This document shows positions 43,241-51,937 of a stretch of DNA of 64,000 nt, in pieces (position 1 is the stretch's first letter; every line of letters starts with the position of its first letter). The position numbers and the translations under genes were made by a program. Below the pieces are notes generated by a model. That model was not told the origin of the DNA. It saw nothing but the letters and a program-made list of their open reading frames with translations, and did no database searches. The DNA comes from Arthrobacter sp. SDTb3-6 (GTDB lineage: Bacteria > Actinomycetota > Actinomycetes > Actinomycetales > Micrococcaceae): contig NZ_JAAMFN010000006.1 of assembly GCF_013376095.1 (NCBI RefSeq), forward strand, positions 62,001 through 126,000, written 5' to 3'.

Positions 43241-44020
43241 ATGGGTTACCCAGTACCGCCGGCAGCAAGCGTCCCAGGGCACCTGGAACGCGACTCGGGT
43301 GTCTCCGTGCACATCCAGCTCCGGGAGCTCTTCCGTGCCTATGTGACGGGCCTGGCGAAGGCGGGCAGCCAGCTGCCCTCCGAACGGGATCTTGCCGAGC
43401 ATTTCGGCGTGGCGCGGATGACTGTCCGGCATGCCATCGAGGCATTGGTGGACGAGGAACTGCTGGACCGGGTGGTGGGGGTGGGCACGTTCGTCTCCCA
43501 CGAAAAACTCGATGTCCAGGTCAAGCTGACCTCCTACTCCGAGGAGATGCAGCGCCGCGGCATGCGTCCGGCGGCGCGGACGTTGTCCTTCGAGCAGATT
43601 CCGGCCACGGCCCGTCTGGCCCGTGAGCTCCAAATGGAGGAAGGCCAGCCGGTCATCCGCTTCCGGCGGCTCCTGCTGGCCGATGAGGAGCCCATGAGCG
43701 TCGATGAGAACTTCATCCCTGCCTGGCGCGTTCCCGGAATCCTGGAGCAGGGCCCGCCCACTTCGCTGTACAACCTTTTGAGTGAGCGCTACGGGCTCGT
43801 GATCGAGTGGGGGGAGGACATTGTTGAGGCCAATGCCGCGACCCCTTCCATCGCGCGGCTGTTGAAGGTCGACGTCGGGGCTCCGGTCCTGCGCATGGAG
43901 CGCCATGCCTTCGTTTCGCAGTCGTCCGTGGACTATTCCATCTCCTTTTACCGCGCCGACCGCTACAAGCTGCGGGTGCCCCTGCAGCGCCCCGGGGTGC
44001 GCATCCGCCGCGGCTACTAG
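43241..44020 (+). CDS. GntR family regulator, HutC subfamily
   Basis: A 259-residue transcription factor. The winged-helix domain is at about residues 24-90 (HIQLRELFRAYVTGLAKAG, SQLPSERDLAEHFGVARMTVRHAI, VGVGTFVS). The C-terminal UTRA ligand-binding domain covers about residues 100-250 (LTSYSEEMQRRGMRPAARTLS). HutC/UTRA members sense sugar phosphates or amino-acid derivatives. ATG 43241 follows AAAGGAG. Its position opposite the HPr gene suggests it senses a PTS-related sugar phosphate, like DasR or NagR; this is inference. No clear palindromic operator was found in the 80-base spacer. Confidence 0.9.
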   Translation: MGYPVPPAASVPGHLERDSGVSVHIQLRELFRAYVTGLAKAGSQLPSERDLAEHFGVARMTVRHAIEALVDEELLDRVVGVGTFVSHEKLDVQVKLTSYSEEMQRRGMRPAARTLSFEQIPATARLARELQMEEGQPVIRFRRLLLADEEPMSVDENFIPAWRVPGILEQGPPTSLYNLLSERYGLVIEWGEDIVEANAATPSIARLLKVDVGAPVLRMERHAFVSQSSVDYSISFYRADRYKLRVPLQRPGVRIRRGY

Positions 44021-44107
44021 CGGGGGAGGCGGCGGGGCGTTCCAGGGGCCCTTGCGGGCCTGCGGCGCCATGTTTTCCATGGCGGCCGGCCATGCTTAAA
44101 CGCGAGA

Positions 44108-44133
44108 GGGCGGCTCCCCTGGGGGAGCCGCCC
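44108..44133. terminator. Terminator between gntR and qcrB
   Basis: Perfect 12-bp stem GGGCGGCTCCCC (44108-44119) / GGGGAGCCGCCC (44122-44133) with a two-base loop, placed between the converging GntR gene and the end of the qcr operon. T tracts are short on both sides. Confidence 0.75.
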
Positions 44134-44167
44134 TTCCGGACAGTCAGGCAGTGAAAGCCGTTGGTGC

Positions 44168-45844
44168 CTAGTAGCGGGACACCGGCTTGTGCTCTTCGGC
44201 GGACTCGATGGCCTCGTGGTGGCCGTGTCCGGCTTCCAGTTCCGCCGGGGTTGCCGGGGCAACCCGGTCCTCGAAGAAGAAACGGCTCAGTGCTGCACGC
44301 CGCTTTTCCGTCTTGGTCACAATCCCGTTTTCGTTGGGGATGCCTTCCTCGGCAACGGGTGACTCGTAGCTGACCAGCCGGTAGCGCTTGTAGTCGTCCA
44401 GCTGGGCGTGCATCTCCTGGAACTCGCCGTGCGGCAGGCGCACAATGCGGCCCGTCTCGCGGCCATGCAGGGCAATCTCACGATCCTTGCGCTGCAGCGC
44501 CAGGGCCACACGCTTGGTCACGATGAAGCCCAGGATGGGACCGGCGAAGAACAGTGCACGCAGCCAGTACGTGACGTCGTTCAGCGAGACCTGGAAGTGG
44601 GTGGCGATCAGGTCGGAGCTTGCAGCCGCCCACATGACGCAGTAGAAGATGAACCCTGACACGCCGATGGCCGTACGGGTCGGCGCGTTGCGCGGGCGGT
44701 CCAGCACGTGGTGCTCGCGGTCGTCGCGGGTGACCCAGCGTTCGATCCAGGGGTAGGTGAACAGGAGGATGAACACGATGCCGGCAGGCACCAGGGCTGG
44801 CAGCAGGATGTTGAGGCTCAGCGTGTTGACGCCCCAGGGGAGTGGGATGTTCCATTCCATCGGGATGTTGAACAACCAGCCCGGCATGAGGCGCAGGGCA
44901 CCGTCGACCCAGCCGATGTACCAGTCAGGCTGGGTGCCGGCGGAGATGGGGGACGGGTCGTATGGACCGTAGTTCCAGATCGGGTTGATCGTGAACAGGG
45001 CGGCGACGAAGGCGATGATGCCGAAGATGATGAAGAAGAATCCACCGGCCTTGGCGGCGTATACCGGTCCGAGCGGGTAGCCGACCACATTGCGGTCGCT
45101 GCGTCCCGGGCCGGGGTACTGGGTGTGCTTGTGCACAACCACCATGAACAGGTGTACCGCCACAAGCAACAGGATGATGGCCGGGATCAGCATGATGTGG
45201 AACATGTAGAGCCTGCTGATGATGACGGTTCCGGGGAACTCGCCACCAAAGAGGAAGAAGGAAATGTAGGTTCCGACCACCGGGATGGCCATGATCACGC
45301 CGTCGATGATGCGCAGGCCGTTGCCGGACAGCAGGTCATCGGGAAGCGAGTAGCCGGTGAAGCCTTCAGCCATGGACATGATCAGCAGGATGCCGCCGAC
45401 CACCCAGTTCAGTTCGCGCGGCTTGCGGAAGGCGCCGGTGAAGAACACGCGCAGCATGTGCACCGAGACGGCGGCCACGAAGAGCAGCGCCGACCAGTGG
45501 TGCACCTGGCGCATGAACAGCCCGCCGCGGACGTCAAAGGAGATGTTCAGGGTGGAGTCATACGCCACCGACATCTGCAGCCCCTTGAGCGGGACGTAGC
45601 TGCCGTTGTAATGCGTCTCCGCCATGGACGGGTCAAAGAAGAGCGTCAGGAAGGTGCCGGAGAGCAGCAGGATGACGAAGGTGTACAGTGCCACCTCGCC
45701 GAACATGAAGGACCAGTGGTCGGGGAAAACCTTCCGGCCAAACTCGCGAAGGATGCCGGAGCCCCCCACGCGCTGGTCAACAAAGTCGGTGATGCGGCCC
45801 GTCGAGGTCTTGGCCTTGTACGGTGATTGCGTTGCAGAACTCAT
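44168..45844 (-). CDS. qcrB: Cytochrome bc1 complex cytochrome b subunit
   Basis: A 558-residue membrane protein of the bcc complex. The haem-ligating histidines are in helices with RQVHHWSALLFVAAVSVHML and MFHIMLIPAIILLLVAVHLF. The quinol-oxidation site motif is PDWYIGW, the actinobacterial form of PEWY. The C-terminal 120 residues are a charged cytoplasmic extension (HGEFQEMHAQLDDYKRYRLV) typical of actinobacterial QcrB. It oxidises menaquinol and passes electrons to QcrA and QcrC. ATG 45844 lies two bases after the qcrA stop. It is the last gene of the ctaE-qcrCAB operon. Confidence 0.97.
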   Translation of the reverse strand: MSSATQSPYKAKTSTGRITDFVDQRVGGSGILREFGRKVFPDHWSFMFGEVALYTFVILLLSGTFLTLFFDPSMAETHYNGSYVPLKGLQMSVAYDSTLNISFDVRGGLFMRQVHHWSALLFVAAVSVHMLRVFFTGAFRKPRELNWVVGGILLIMSMAEGFTGYSLPDDLLSGNGLRIIDGVIMAIPVVGTYISFFLFGGEFPGTVIISRLYMFHIMLIPAIILLLVAVHLFMVVVHKHTQYPGPGRSDRNVVGYPLGPVYAAKAGGFFFIIFGIIAFVAALFTINPIWNYGPYDPSPISAGTQPDWYIGWVDGALRLMPGWLFNIPMEWNIPLPWGVNTLSLNILLPALVPAGIVFILLFTYPWIERWVTRDDREHHVLDRPRNAPTRTAIGVSGFIFYCVMWAAASSDLIATHFQVSLNDVTYWLRALFFAGPILGFIVTKRVALALQRKDREIALHGRETGRIVRLPHGEFQEMHAQLDDYKRYRLVSYESPVAEEGIPNENGIVTKTEKRRAALSRFFFEDRVAPATPAELEAGHGHHEAIESAEEHKPVSRY

Positions 45845-45846
45845 GA

Positions 45847-46875
45847 TTAGCCACGCTCCCAGAAGCTCGGTCCGACAGGTTCGTGGAAGTCGCTCTGTGC
45901 GACCAGGTAGCCTTCACTGTCCACCGTGATGGGCAGCTGGGGCAAGGGGCGGACGGCCGGGCCGAAGATCACCTTGCACTCCTGCGTCAGGTCGAACGTC
46001 GACTGGTGGCAGGGGCACAGCAGGTGGTGTGTCTGCTGCTCGTAGAGGGCCACGGGGCAACCGACGTGCGTGCAGATCTTGGAGTGGGCAACGATGCCGT
46101 TGTAGGACCAGTCCTCGCGGCCGGGAGACGGGTGCAGTTCGCTGGGATCCAGGCGGACCAGCAGCACAGCGGCCTTGGCCTTCTCTTCCAGCTTGCCCTC
46201 AGTCAGGTTGTTCAGCGACTCGGGGATGACGTGGAAAACGGAACCGTTGGTCACGTCGGCAGCCTTGATCGGCGTGCCGTCAGGGTCGCGGGCCAGGCGT
46301 TCGCCGGCCTTCCACAGGGTGTGGTGCAGGTCGTTGCCGGGCAGCGGGCCGAGATCGCGAAGGATGGCGATGGCCGGCAGCGGTGCCAGCGCCATGGCGC
46401 CGATCAGGGTGTTGCGGATCAGGGGACGGCGCTTGATGCCGGTTTCTTCAATGATGTCGTCAACGATTTGCACGGCCGCGACGCGGTCGTCTTCGGTGCG
46501 CAGGGCGTGGCGTTCCTCGGAAACTTCATGGTCGGGCATGAGGGCCCTGGCCCAATGCACGATGCCCGTTCCAATGCCCAGCATGGCGAAACCGACGCCC
46601 AGGCCCAGGAACATGTTCTGGAGTTGCAGGGTGGTCAGTGTCTGGTCCAGGCGAATGCCAAAGTAGGCAAAGAAGAAGAGCAGGGTGCCGATGACGGAAA
46701 TCCCAAACAGGATTGCCACCTGGCGCTCGGCCCGCTTTGCTGCCTTGGGGTCCGTGTCAGCCAGTCGCAAACGATGTGGCGGAAGTCCCGGGTCCTGGAA
46801 CTTCTCCACCTCTTCGTGACCAGCCTTAGCTACGGCGCCCGAACTGGCCGGCGTGCCGTCACTATGGTTGCCCAT
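45847..46875 (-). CDS. qcrA: Cytochrome bc1 complex Rieske iron-sulfur subunit
   Basis: A 342-residue Rieske protein. The 2Fe-2S ligands are in CTHVGCPVALYEQ and CPCHQSTFDL (two Cys and two His). Unlike the one-helix mitochondrial form it has three membrane helices before the domain (ILFGISVIGTLLFFFAYFGI, LGLGVGFAMLGIGTGIVHW, and TLIGAMALAPLPAIAIL), the actinobacterial pattern. The cluster receives electrons from quinol. ATG 46875 follows GAGGGGATT. The gene is between qcrC and qcrB on the minus strand. Confidence 0.97.
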   Translation of the reverse strand: MGNHSDGTPASSGAVAKAGHEEVEKFQDPGLPPHRLRLADTDPKAAKRAERQVAILFGISVIGTLLFFFAYFGIRLDQTLTTLQLQNMFLGLGVGFAMLGIGTGIVHWARALMPDHEVSEERHALRTEDDRVAAVQIVDDIIEETGIKRRPLIRNTLIGAMALAPLPAIAILRDLGPLPGNDLHHTLWKAGERLARDPDGTPIKAADVTNGSVFHVIPESLNNLTEGKLEEKAKAAVLLVRLDPSELHPSPGREDWSYNGIVAHSKICTHVGCPVALYEQQTHHLLCPCHQSTFDLTQECKVIFGPAVRPLPQLPITVDSEGYLVAQSDFHEPVGPSFWERG

Positions 46876-46971
46876 AATCCCCTCATCCTTCTCTTATCCC
46901 GGTACTTTCCCGGGGTCGTAATGTATGTTTCGCGCGGCTGCCTGGGGCAGCCAAAATCTTGTGGAGGCCGG

Positions 46972-47760
46972 TCAGGAAGTCCTGGACGTCAGCCAGACCG
47001 TGAAGCCGATGACCACGCCGAGGACGGCGGTCCACAGGAACAGGCCTTCGGAGACCGGGCCAAGGGAGCCGAGAGCGGCTCCACCGGGGGAGCCCTGGTG
47101 CTCGATGGTGTTCAGGAACGTGATGATGTCCCGCTTGCCTTCCGGGGTGATGTTTGCGTCGTTGAAGACCGGCATGTTCTGCGGACCGGTGACCATCGCT
47201 TCGTAAATGTGGTCGTTGGACACGCCGGCCAGGGCCGGTGCAAACTTGCCGCGGGTCAGGGCGCCGCCGGCAGCTGCAGCGTTGTGGCACATGGCGCAGT
47301 TGACGCGGAACAGCTCGCCACCCTTGGTGGCGTCTCCCTTGCCGTCAAGGTACTGCGCTTCGGGGATGCCCGGGCCGTTGCCGAGGGTGGCGACGTAGGC
47401 TGCGAGTTCGTTGGTCTGGTCGGCGTTGAACTGGGCCGGCTTCTGGAGGGCCTGCGGGCCCTGCATCTGCATGGGCATGCGGCCCGTGCCGACCTGGAAG
47501 CTGACTGCCGCAGCGCCGACGCCTGCCAGGGAGGGGCCGTTTTCCGTGCCCTTGGCACCGAGGCCGTGGCAGGTGGCGCAGTTGGCCACAAACAGCTTCT
47601 CGCCCTCGTGGGCCTGGCCGGCGGTAAACGTGGTGGTGTCAGCCTTGGCCTGGTTCACTGTTGTGACAACGGCGTACAGCCCGCCGGTAAGCATGAGCCC
47701 CAGCACCAGCAGCGCTATTGCTGCCAGCGGATGACGTCGCTTCTGCGAAAGTGCCTTCAC
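46972..47760 (-). CDS. qcrC: Di-haem cytochrome c of the bc1 complex
   Basis: A 262-residue membrane-anchored cytochrome with two haem-binding motifs, CATCH and CAMCH, the hallmark of actinobacterial QcrC. Hydrophobic helices at both ends (LAAIALLVLGLMLTGGLYAV and EGLFLWTAVLGVVIGFTVWL) hold it in the membrane. It replaces a soluble cytochrome c by passing electrons directly to CtaC. GTG 47760 follows AAAGGA at eight bases. It stands between ctaE and qcrA. Confidence 0.97.
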   Translation of the reverse strand: MKALSQKRRHPLAAIALLVLGLMLTGGLYAVVTTVNQAKADTTTFTAGQAHEGEKLFVANCATCHGLGAKGTENGPSLAGVGAAAVSFQVGTGRMPMQMQGPQALQKPAQFNADQTNELAAYVATLGNGPGIPEAQYLDGKGDATKGGELFRVNCAMCHNAAAAGGALTRGKFAPALAGVSNDHIYEAMVTGPQNMPVFNDANITPEGKRDIITFLNTIEHQGSPGGAALGSLGPVSEGLFLWTAVLGVVIGFTVWLTSRTS

Positions 47761-47850
47761 TTGGTGGTTCCTTTGATCTATATCCAGCAGCCTCTGGTGA
47801 GAGCCGCAAATGCTAATTCTGCGTCGTGTAGAAGAAAACTGTTTGCCAGC

Positions 47851-48489
47851 CTACTTCAGGATGTAGATGACCAAGAACAGGCCGATCCACACAACGTCGA
47901 CGAAGTGCCAGTAGTACGAGGTAACGATGGCGCTGGTTGCCTCGAAGTGTCCAAACTTCTTCGCGGCGTAGGCGCGCCCAATGATAAGGAGGAAGGCGAT
48001 GAGCCCGCCGATCACGTGCAGGCCGTGGAAGCCGGTGGTGATGTAGAAGGCGGAGCCATAGGCGTTTGAACTGAGGGTGATGTGCTCGGAGGTCAGCGTC
48101 GCGTATTCGGTTGACTGGCCGGCCACGAAGATGGCACCGAGGATGAAGGTCAGCAGGAACCATTCAGTCATTCCCCAACGGGTGAACTGGAGGCGGCTGC
48201 CGATGCGGCGGGGCTGGAGGTTCTCCGCGGCGAACACACCCATCTGGCAAGTAAAGGAGCTTGAGACCAGGACGAGGGTGTTGACCAGGGCGAAGGGAAC
48301 TTCCAGCTTGGCCGTTTCTTCCGCCCACAGCCCACCGGTGGTGGAGCGGAGCGTGAAGTACATGGCAAAAAGGCCGGCGAAGAACATCAACTCGCTGGAC
48401 AGCCAAACCACGGTTCCTACAGAAACCATGTTGGGGCGGTTCAGCGTCGGATGCGCCGGGATACTGGGGGCATGGGTCGCGGTTGTCAC
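47851..48489 (-). CDS. ctaE: Cytochrome c oxidase subunit III
   Basis: A 212-residue protein with five membrane helices ([20 protein letters not shown] and [20 protein letters not shown] among them) and the subunit III signature [19 protein letters not shown] with a conserved His. It stabilises subunit I. The start is GTG 48489; a -10-like CATAAT (48496-48501 on the minus strand) is six bases upstream with no ribosome site, so ctaE probably heads a leaderless ctaE-qcrCAB message. It is divergent from trpD. Confidence 0.95.
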   Translation of the reverse strand: MTTATHAPSIPAHPTLNRPNMVSVGTVVWLSSELMFFAGLFAMYFTLRSTTGGLWAEETAKLEVPFALVNTLVLVSSSFTCQMGVFAAENLQPRRIGSRLQFTRWGMTEWFLLTFILGAIFVAGQSTEYATLTSEHITLSSNAYGSAFYITTGFHGLHVIGGLIAFLLIIGRAYAAKKFGHFEATSAIVTSYYWHFVDVVWIGLFLVIYILK

Positions 48490-48495
48490 ATAGAC

Positions 48496-48501
48496 ATTAT
48501 G
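48496..48501 (-). promoter_or_regulatory. -10 box of a leaderless promoter (ctaE-qcrCAB)
   Basis: CATAAT on the minus strand, six bases before the ctaE GTG. Transcription would start at or next to the GTG. Prediction only. Confidence 0.4.
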
Positions 48502-48599
48502 TCTGTAAATCGCCTGAGTTCCCAATGCGAAATGCCGAATCGGCGATCTTTTTCTACAAACCTGCGAAATTCCGGCTGATTCCCAGGCTTAATCCAGAT

Positions 48600-48618
48600 G
48601 GCCATGCATAGCATGGCC
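48600..48618. repeat. Inverted repeat in the ctaE/trpD intergenic region
   Basis: Perfect 8-bp arms GGCCATGC (48600-48607) and GCATGGCC (48611-48618) around ATA. It lies 111 bases upstream of the predicted ctaE start and 58 bases before trpD. It could be a regulator binding site; it lacks features of a terminator. Confidence 0.5.
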
Positions 48619-48662
48619 GTGGTGTCAATGGTCACAATCGCATGGACTGCCGCTGTTTCGTC

Positions 48663-48668
48663 TAACAT
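48663..48668 (+). promoter_or_regulatory. -10 box of a leaderless promoter (trpD)
   Basis: TAACAT fits TANNNT and ends seven bases before the GTG at 48676. AGAGG just before the GTG is too close to act as an efficient ribosome site, which favours leaderless initiation. Confidence 0.45.
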
Positions 48669-48675
48669 CGAGAGG

Positions 48676-49740
48676 GTGAACCCTCAAGATGGCCCCCTGG
48701 CCGCAGCCCCGACCTGGCCGGATCTCATCGCCTCATTGATCAGGGGCAACAATCTTTCCTCCGCGCAGACGGAGTGGGCCATGAACACCATCATGGCAGG
48801 AAACGCCTCTGACGTGCAGATCGCCGGCTTCCTTGTGGCGTTGCACGCCAAGGGGGAGACCGTCGAGGAAGTGAACGGCCTGGTCGAGGCCATGCTGTTC
48901 AATGCCCGGCCGCTGGCGATCACCGGCGAGGCGCTGGACATCGTGGGCACCGGGGGAGACCGGCTCAACACCGTCAACATCTCGACCATGGCGGCGATGG
49001 TCTGTGCCGGCGCCGGGGCCACCGTGGTCAAGCATGGCAACCGCGCGTCGTCCTCGGCCGCAGGGTCCGCGGACGTCCTGGAGTCGCTCGGCGTCCGCCT
49101 GGACCAGTCGGTGGAACTGGTGGAACGGGCCGCCGTGGAGGTGGGCATCACGTTCTGCTTCGCGAACCTCTTCCACCCCTCGATGCGCCACGCGGCCCCG
49201 GCGCGGGCCCAGCTGGGCGTGCCCACCGCCTTCAACCTGCTCGGCCCGCTCACCAACCCCGCCCACGTGGCTGCCTCGGCCATCGGTGTCGCGGACACGC
49301 GGCTGGCGCCGCTGGTGGCTGGCGTGCTGGCGGCCCGCGGCGTGCGTGCCCTGGTGTTCCGCGGCAGCGACGGCCTGGATGAACTGACGACGACGGGACC
49401 CTCCCGCGTGTGGGAGGTCCGGGACGGCGCCGTGGTGGAGTCCGGGTTTGACCCCCTCGACGTCGGCATCCCGCGGGCCACCATCGATGACCTGCGTGGC
49501 AAGAACGCCGACTACAACGCCGGGGTGGTGCGCCGTGTCCTGGACGGGGAGCGCGGTCCCGTGCGTGACGCCGTCGTACTTAATGCGGCCGCGGGCCTCG
49601 TGGCCTACGACCAGGATGCCAAGGGCACGCTCGAGGAGCGGATCAGGTTTGCCGTGGCCCGTGCCGAAGCGTCGATTGACGGGGGAGCGGCGGCCGGCGT
49701 GCTCAAGCGCTGGGTGGCACTGAGCACCGGACAGGCTTAA
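48676..49740 (+). CDS. trpD: Anthranilate phosphoribosyltransferase
   Basis: A 354-residue enzyme of tryptophan synthesis, joining anthranilate and PRPP. The PRPP-binding motif is [14 protein letters not shown], followed by [21 protein letters not shown], and [32 protein letters not shown] is also typical. GTG 48676 is taken from a -10 box seven bases upstream. It is not linked to other trp genes here, a common actinobacterial situation, and has no tryptophan-rich leader peptide. A perfect palindrome at 49751-49784 follows the stop. Confidence 0.95.
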   Translation: MNPQDGPLAAAPTWPDLIASLIRGNNLSSAQTEWAMNTIMAGNASDVQIAGFLVALHAKGETVEEVNGLVEAMLFNARPLAITGEALDIVGTGGDRLNTVNISTMAAMVCAGAGATVVKHGNRASSSAAGSADVLESLGVRLDQSVELVERAAVEVGITFCFANLFHPSMRHAAPARAQLGVPTAFNLLGPLTNPAHVAASAIGVADTRLAPLVAGVLAARGVRALVFRGSDGLDELTTTGPSRVWEVRDGAVVESGFDPLDVGIPRATIDDLRGKNADYNAGVVRRVLDGERGPVRDAVVLNAAAGLVAYDQDAKGTLEERIRFAVARAEASIDGGAAAGVLKRWVALSTGQA

Positions 49741-49750
49741 ACGCAGAAAG

Positions 49751-49784
49751 TGCCGGGAACGCCGCCGCGGCGGCGTTCCCGGCA
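49751..49784. terminator. Palindrome after trpD, possible terminator
   Basis: Arms TGCCGGGAACGCCGCC (49751-49766) and GGCGGCGTTCCCGGCA (49769-49784) are perfect complements around GC. It lies between converging trpD and the RAM-domain gene. No T run follows, so termination may rely on the GC-rich stem alone. Confidence 0.65.
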
Positions 49785-49795
49785 CAGGCTGCCTG

Positions 49796-50077
49796 CTAGC
49801 CGTCGAAGCCGAGTGCGAAGGCCGCGTCGAGGTCATGCTGGGAATAGGCCCGGAAGGAGATCTGTGTTGTCGTGGACATCACGGAGTCGACCTTGGAGAG
49901 TTTGTCGGCGATGACGTCGGCCAGGTCCTCGTGCTTCTGCACGCGGGCAATGGCGATCAGGTCCCATTCGCCGGTGACCGAGTAAACCTCGCTGATGCCG
50001 GCAAGTTCGGAAATTTCCTGGGCGGCCTCGGGGATGCGGGAGGCGTTGGTCTTGATCAGGACGAAGGCGGTGATCAC
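49796..50077 (-). CDS. Stand-alone Lrp/AsnC ligand-binding (RAM) domain protein
   Basis: A 93-residue protein made only of the RAM domain of Lrp/AsnC regulators (ITAFVLIKTNASRIPEAAQEI, VYSVTGEWDLIAIARV, STTTQISFRAYS). No helix-turn-helix is encoded, so it cannot bind DNA by itself. Such proteins form oligomers that bind amino acids and may modulate full-length Lrp proteins. GTG 50077 is used, with AAAGGA upstream. Its place beside trpD hints at an amino-acid sensing role; this is inference. Confidence 0.88.
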   Translation of the reverse strand: MITAFVLIKTNASRIPEAAQEISELAGISEVYSVTGEWDLIAIARVQKHEDLADVIADKLSKVDSVMSTTTQISFRAYSQHDLDAAFALGFDG

Positions 50078-50150
50078 GGGAGGGGTCCTTTGCGTCAGGG
50101 GCACGGTGGCGGGGTGTTCGACTTTGATGGTAGCCCACTTGGGGCCCGGT

Positions 50151-50543
50151 TCAACGCTTAGGGCCGTACCTTCGTGCCAGCCGGGCCAGGAGCCGCTGGC
50201 CCAGGAGAAACACGCCCAGCACGATCGTGGCCACGATGACAAAGGGCGTTTCGGCGGTGGCACCCGAGAGGATGCGCAGCGCCATGCCGCCGGCCACCGT
50301 AATCAGCCAGATGCAGACGCCCGCCGGCCACAGGGAGACGGGACGCTGCCAGTTGCGGGTCAGCAGCCAGCCGAGGACCAGTGCGGCCAGGAACGGCCAG
50401 GCAGTGGTGAAGACGCCGCCCACGGACAGCGACTCATGGTGGGAGCTGCGGCCGGACAGGGCAAAGACGACGACCAGCAGGACGTCCATGACGGCTGAAT
50501 AGGCAAGGAGCTTGGGGGTGCGTTGGGTGGGAGCGTGTATCAC
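50151..50543 (-). CDS. DUF3054 membrane protein
   Basis: A 130-residue protein with four hydrophobic helices (LLAYSAVMDVLLVVVFAL, AWPFLAALVLGWLLT, WPAGVCIWLITVAGGMAL, FVIVATIVLGVFLLGQRLL) and a basic C terminus. The SGRSSHHES loop after the first helix is typical of DUF3054. Function unknown. The start is GTG 50543; a -10-like TAAGCT (50550-50555 on the minus strand) lies six bases upstream, so the mRNA is probably leaderless. Confidence 0.75.
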   Translation of the reverse strand: MIHAPTQRTPKLLAYSAVMDVLLVVVFALSGRSSHHESLSVGGVFTTAWPFLAALVLGWLLTRNWQRPVSLWPAGVCIWLITVAGGMALRILSGATAETPFVIVATIVLGVFLLGQRLLARLARRYGPKR

Positions 50544-50709
50544 CCAGCCAGCTTAGCCGCAATGGTGCGCCGGCCCGGCACCGGGCGGCACCGGGCGGCA
50601 CCGGGCGGTTGGCCCCGGTGGTGTCCGGCATCCTGGGCCGGGCCCTTGTTGCCCGGCCCGGCCGCCGCTAAAGTGTCCAGCACATGCAATGGCAAGGGGA
50701 GTGGTGGGC

Positions 50710-51183
50710 GTGGGACAGATCGGCACGTGCCTGTGGTTTGACGGGCGGGCAGAGGAAGCGGCGGAGTTTTACGTCGGCCTCTTCGAGAACTCCAGCATCA
50801 AGGACGTGGCCCGGTGGGGCGACGGCGGCCCCTACCGGGCAGGCACGGCGCTGACTGTCCAGTTCGAACTGGAAGGACGCAGCTTCCGGGGGCTGAACGG
50901 CGGGCCGGAGTTCACGTTCAACGAGGCCATCTCCTTTGAACTGTACTTTGACACGCAGGAGGAGCTCGACGCCAAATGGGCCGCCCTGACGGCCGACGGC
51001 GGCCAGGAAAGCCAGTGCGGCTGGCTGAAGGACAAATTCGGGGTCTCCTGGCAGCTGATTCCCACCATGCTGCCCACGGTGCTCAACGGACCCGACCCGG
51101 CCGGTGCCGGACGTGCCATGCAGGCCATGCTGGGCATGGGGAAGCTGGACATTGCCGCGTTGCAGGCCGCGTACGACGGCTAA
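50710..51183 (+). CDS. VOC family protein (PhnB / 3-dmu-9 methyltransferase-like)
   Basis: A 157-residue protein of the vicinal-oxygen-chelate superfamily with the PhnB-like pattern IGTCLWFDGRAEEAAEFYVGLF, then ISFELYFDTQEELDAKWAAL and WLKDKFGVSWQLIPTMLP, ending in the tail GRAMQAMLGMGKLDIAALQAAY. Enzymatic activity of this group is mostly unknown. GTG 50710 is chosen because AGGGGAG stands eight bases before it, and a -10-like TAAAGT at 50669-50674 would give a short leader; an in-frame ATG at 50689 precedes the ribosome site. Confidence 0.82.
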   Translation: MGQIGTCLWFDGRAEEAAEFYVGLFENSSIKDVARWGDGGPYRAGTALTVQFELEGRSFRGLNGGPEFTFNEAISFELYFDTQEELDAKWAALTADGGQESQCGWLKDKFGVSWQLIPTMLPTVLNGPDPAGAGRAMQAMLGMGKLDIAALQAAYDG

Positions 51184-51902
51184 AGGTGGCGCAGGAAGCG
51201 CTGCGGGGCGTCCAGGAAGGAGCGCCAGTTGCGCACCAGGTCCAGCCCGTCCCAGGTCGCCGGGCGCAGCCCCCAGCCGCCCACCTCGTAAATGTCCGCA
51301 CCCGGCAGTGCCGCCAACAGCGGCGAGTGGGTCGAGAGGATGATTTGGGAACCGCCGTCGGCCAAGAGCTCCCGGAGAACGGCCAGCAGGGACAGGCAGC
51401 CGGTGAAGGACAGGGCGGACTCCGGCTCGTCCAGGATCCACAGGCCGCCGCCCCGGAACCTGTCCTCGGCGAGGGACAGGAACGACTCCCCGTGCGACAT
51501 GCGGTGGAACGGCGCGTCCGCCCTGGTGGTGGACGGGTTGTCCTCGAGGTAGCTGAAGAAGCCGTGCATGGTTTCCGCGCGCAGGAAGTAGCCGTACCTG
51601 CCGGCCCCGGGGTTGCGGGCCAGCAGCAGGCTGTTGGCAAGGGCGGACTCGGTGGCCCGGCTGCGGTGCATCGCGCCCGTGGAGCCGCCCTCCGGGTTGA
51701 GCCCGTAGGCCATGGCGATCGCCTCGACAAGTGTTGACTTGCCGGCGCCGTTCTCCCCGACAAGGACCGTGGCGGGGCCCAGGTCCAGCCCCGCGTCCAG
51801 GAGCTGGCGCACGGCTGCCAGCGTGGCCGGCCATTCGTTCCGGGGCAGGGGTTCGTGGGGATCCTCGCCGATGTGGCGCACGGGCGTCTTGGCAAACCTC
51901 AT
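51180..51902 (-). CDS. AAA family ATPase (ABC-type P-loop)
   Basis: A 240-residue P-loop ATPase. Walker A is GENGAGKST, the ABC-like signature is MSHGESFLSL, Walker B is LWILDEPESALS, and the switch His is in ILSTHSPLLAALPG. It lacks a membrane domain and a partner gene, so it resembles the chromosomal single-domain ATPases related to RecF/SMC heads. The role is unknown. ATG 51902 is the start. Its last four bases overlap the end of the VOC gene on the other strand. Confidence 0.85.
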   Translation of the reverse strand: MRFAKTPVRHIGEDPHEPLPRNEWPATLAAVRQLLDAGLDLGPATVLVGENGAGKSTLVEAIAMAYGLNPEGGSTGAMHRSRATESALANSLLLARNPGAGRYGYFLRAETMHGFFSYLEDNPSTTRADAPFHRMSHGESFLSLAEDRFRGGGLWILDEPESALSFTGCLSLLAVLRELLADGGSQIILSTHSPLLAALPGADIYEVGGWGLRPATWDGLDLVRNWRSFLDAPQRFLRHL

Positions 51903-51937
51903 GGGGCCATTCTCACAGACGGCGCGGGATTGGCGCC

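Noticed and set aside
48598-48675. Possible tryptophan leader peptide before trpD
   Set aside because: The frame contains a single Trp codon and no terminator hairpin; trpD has its own leaderless promoter after it.
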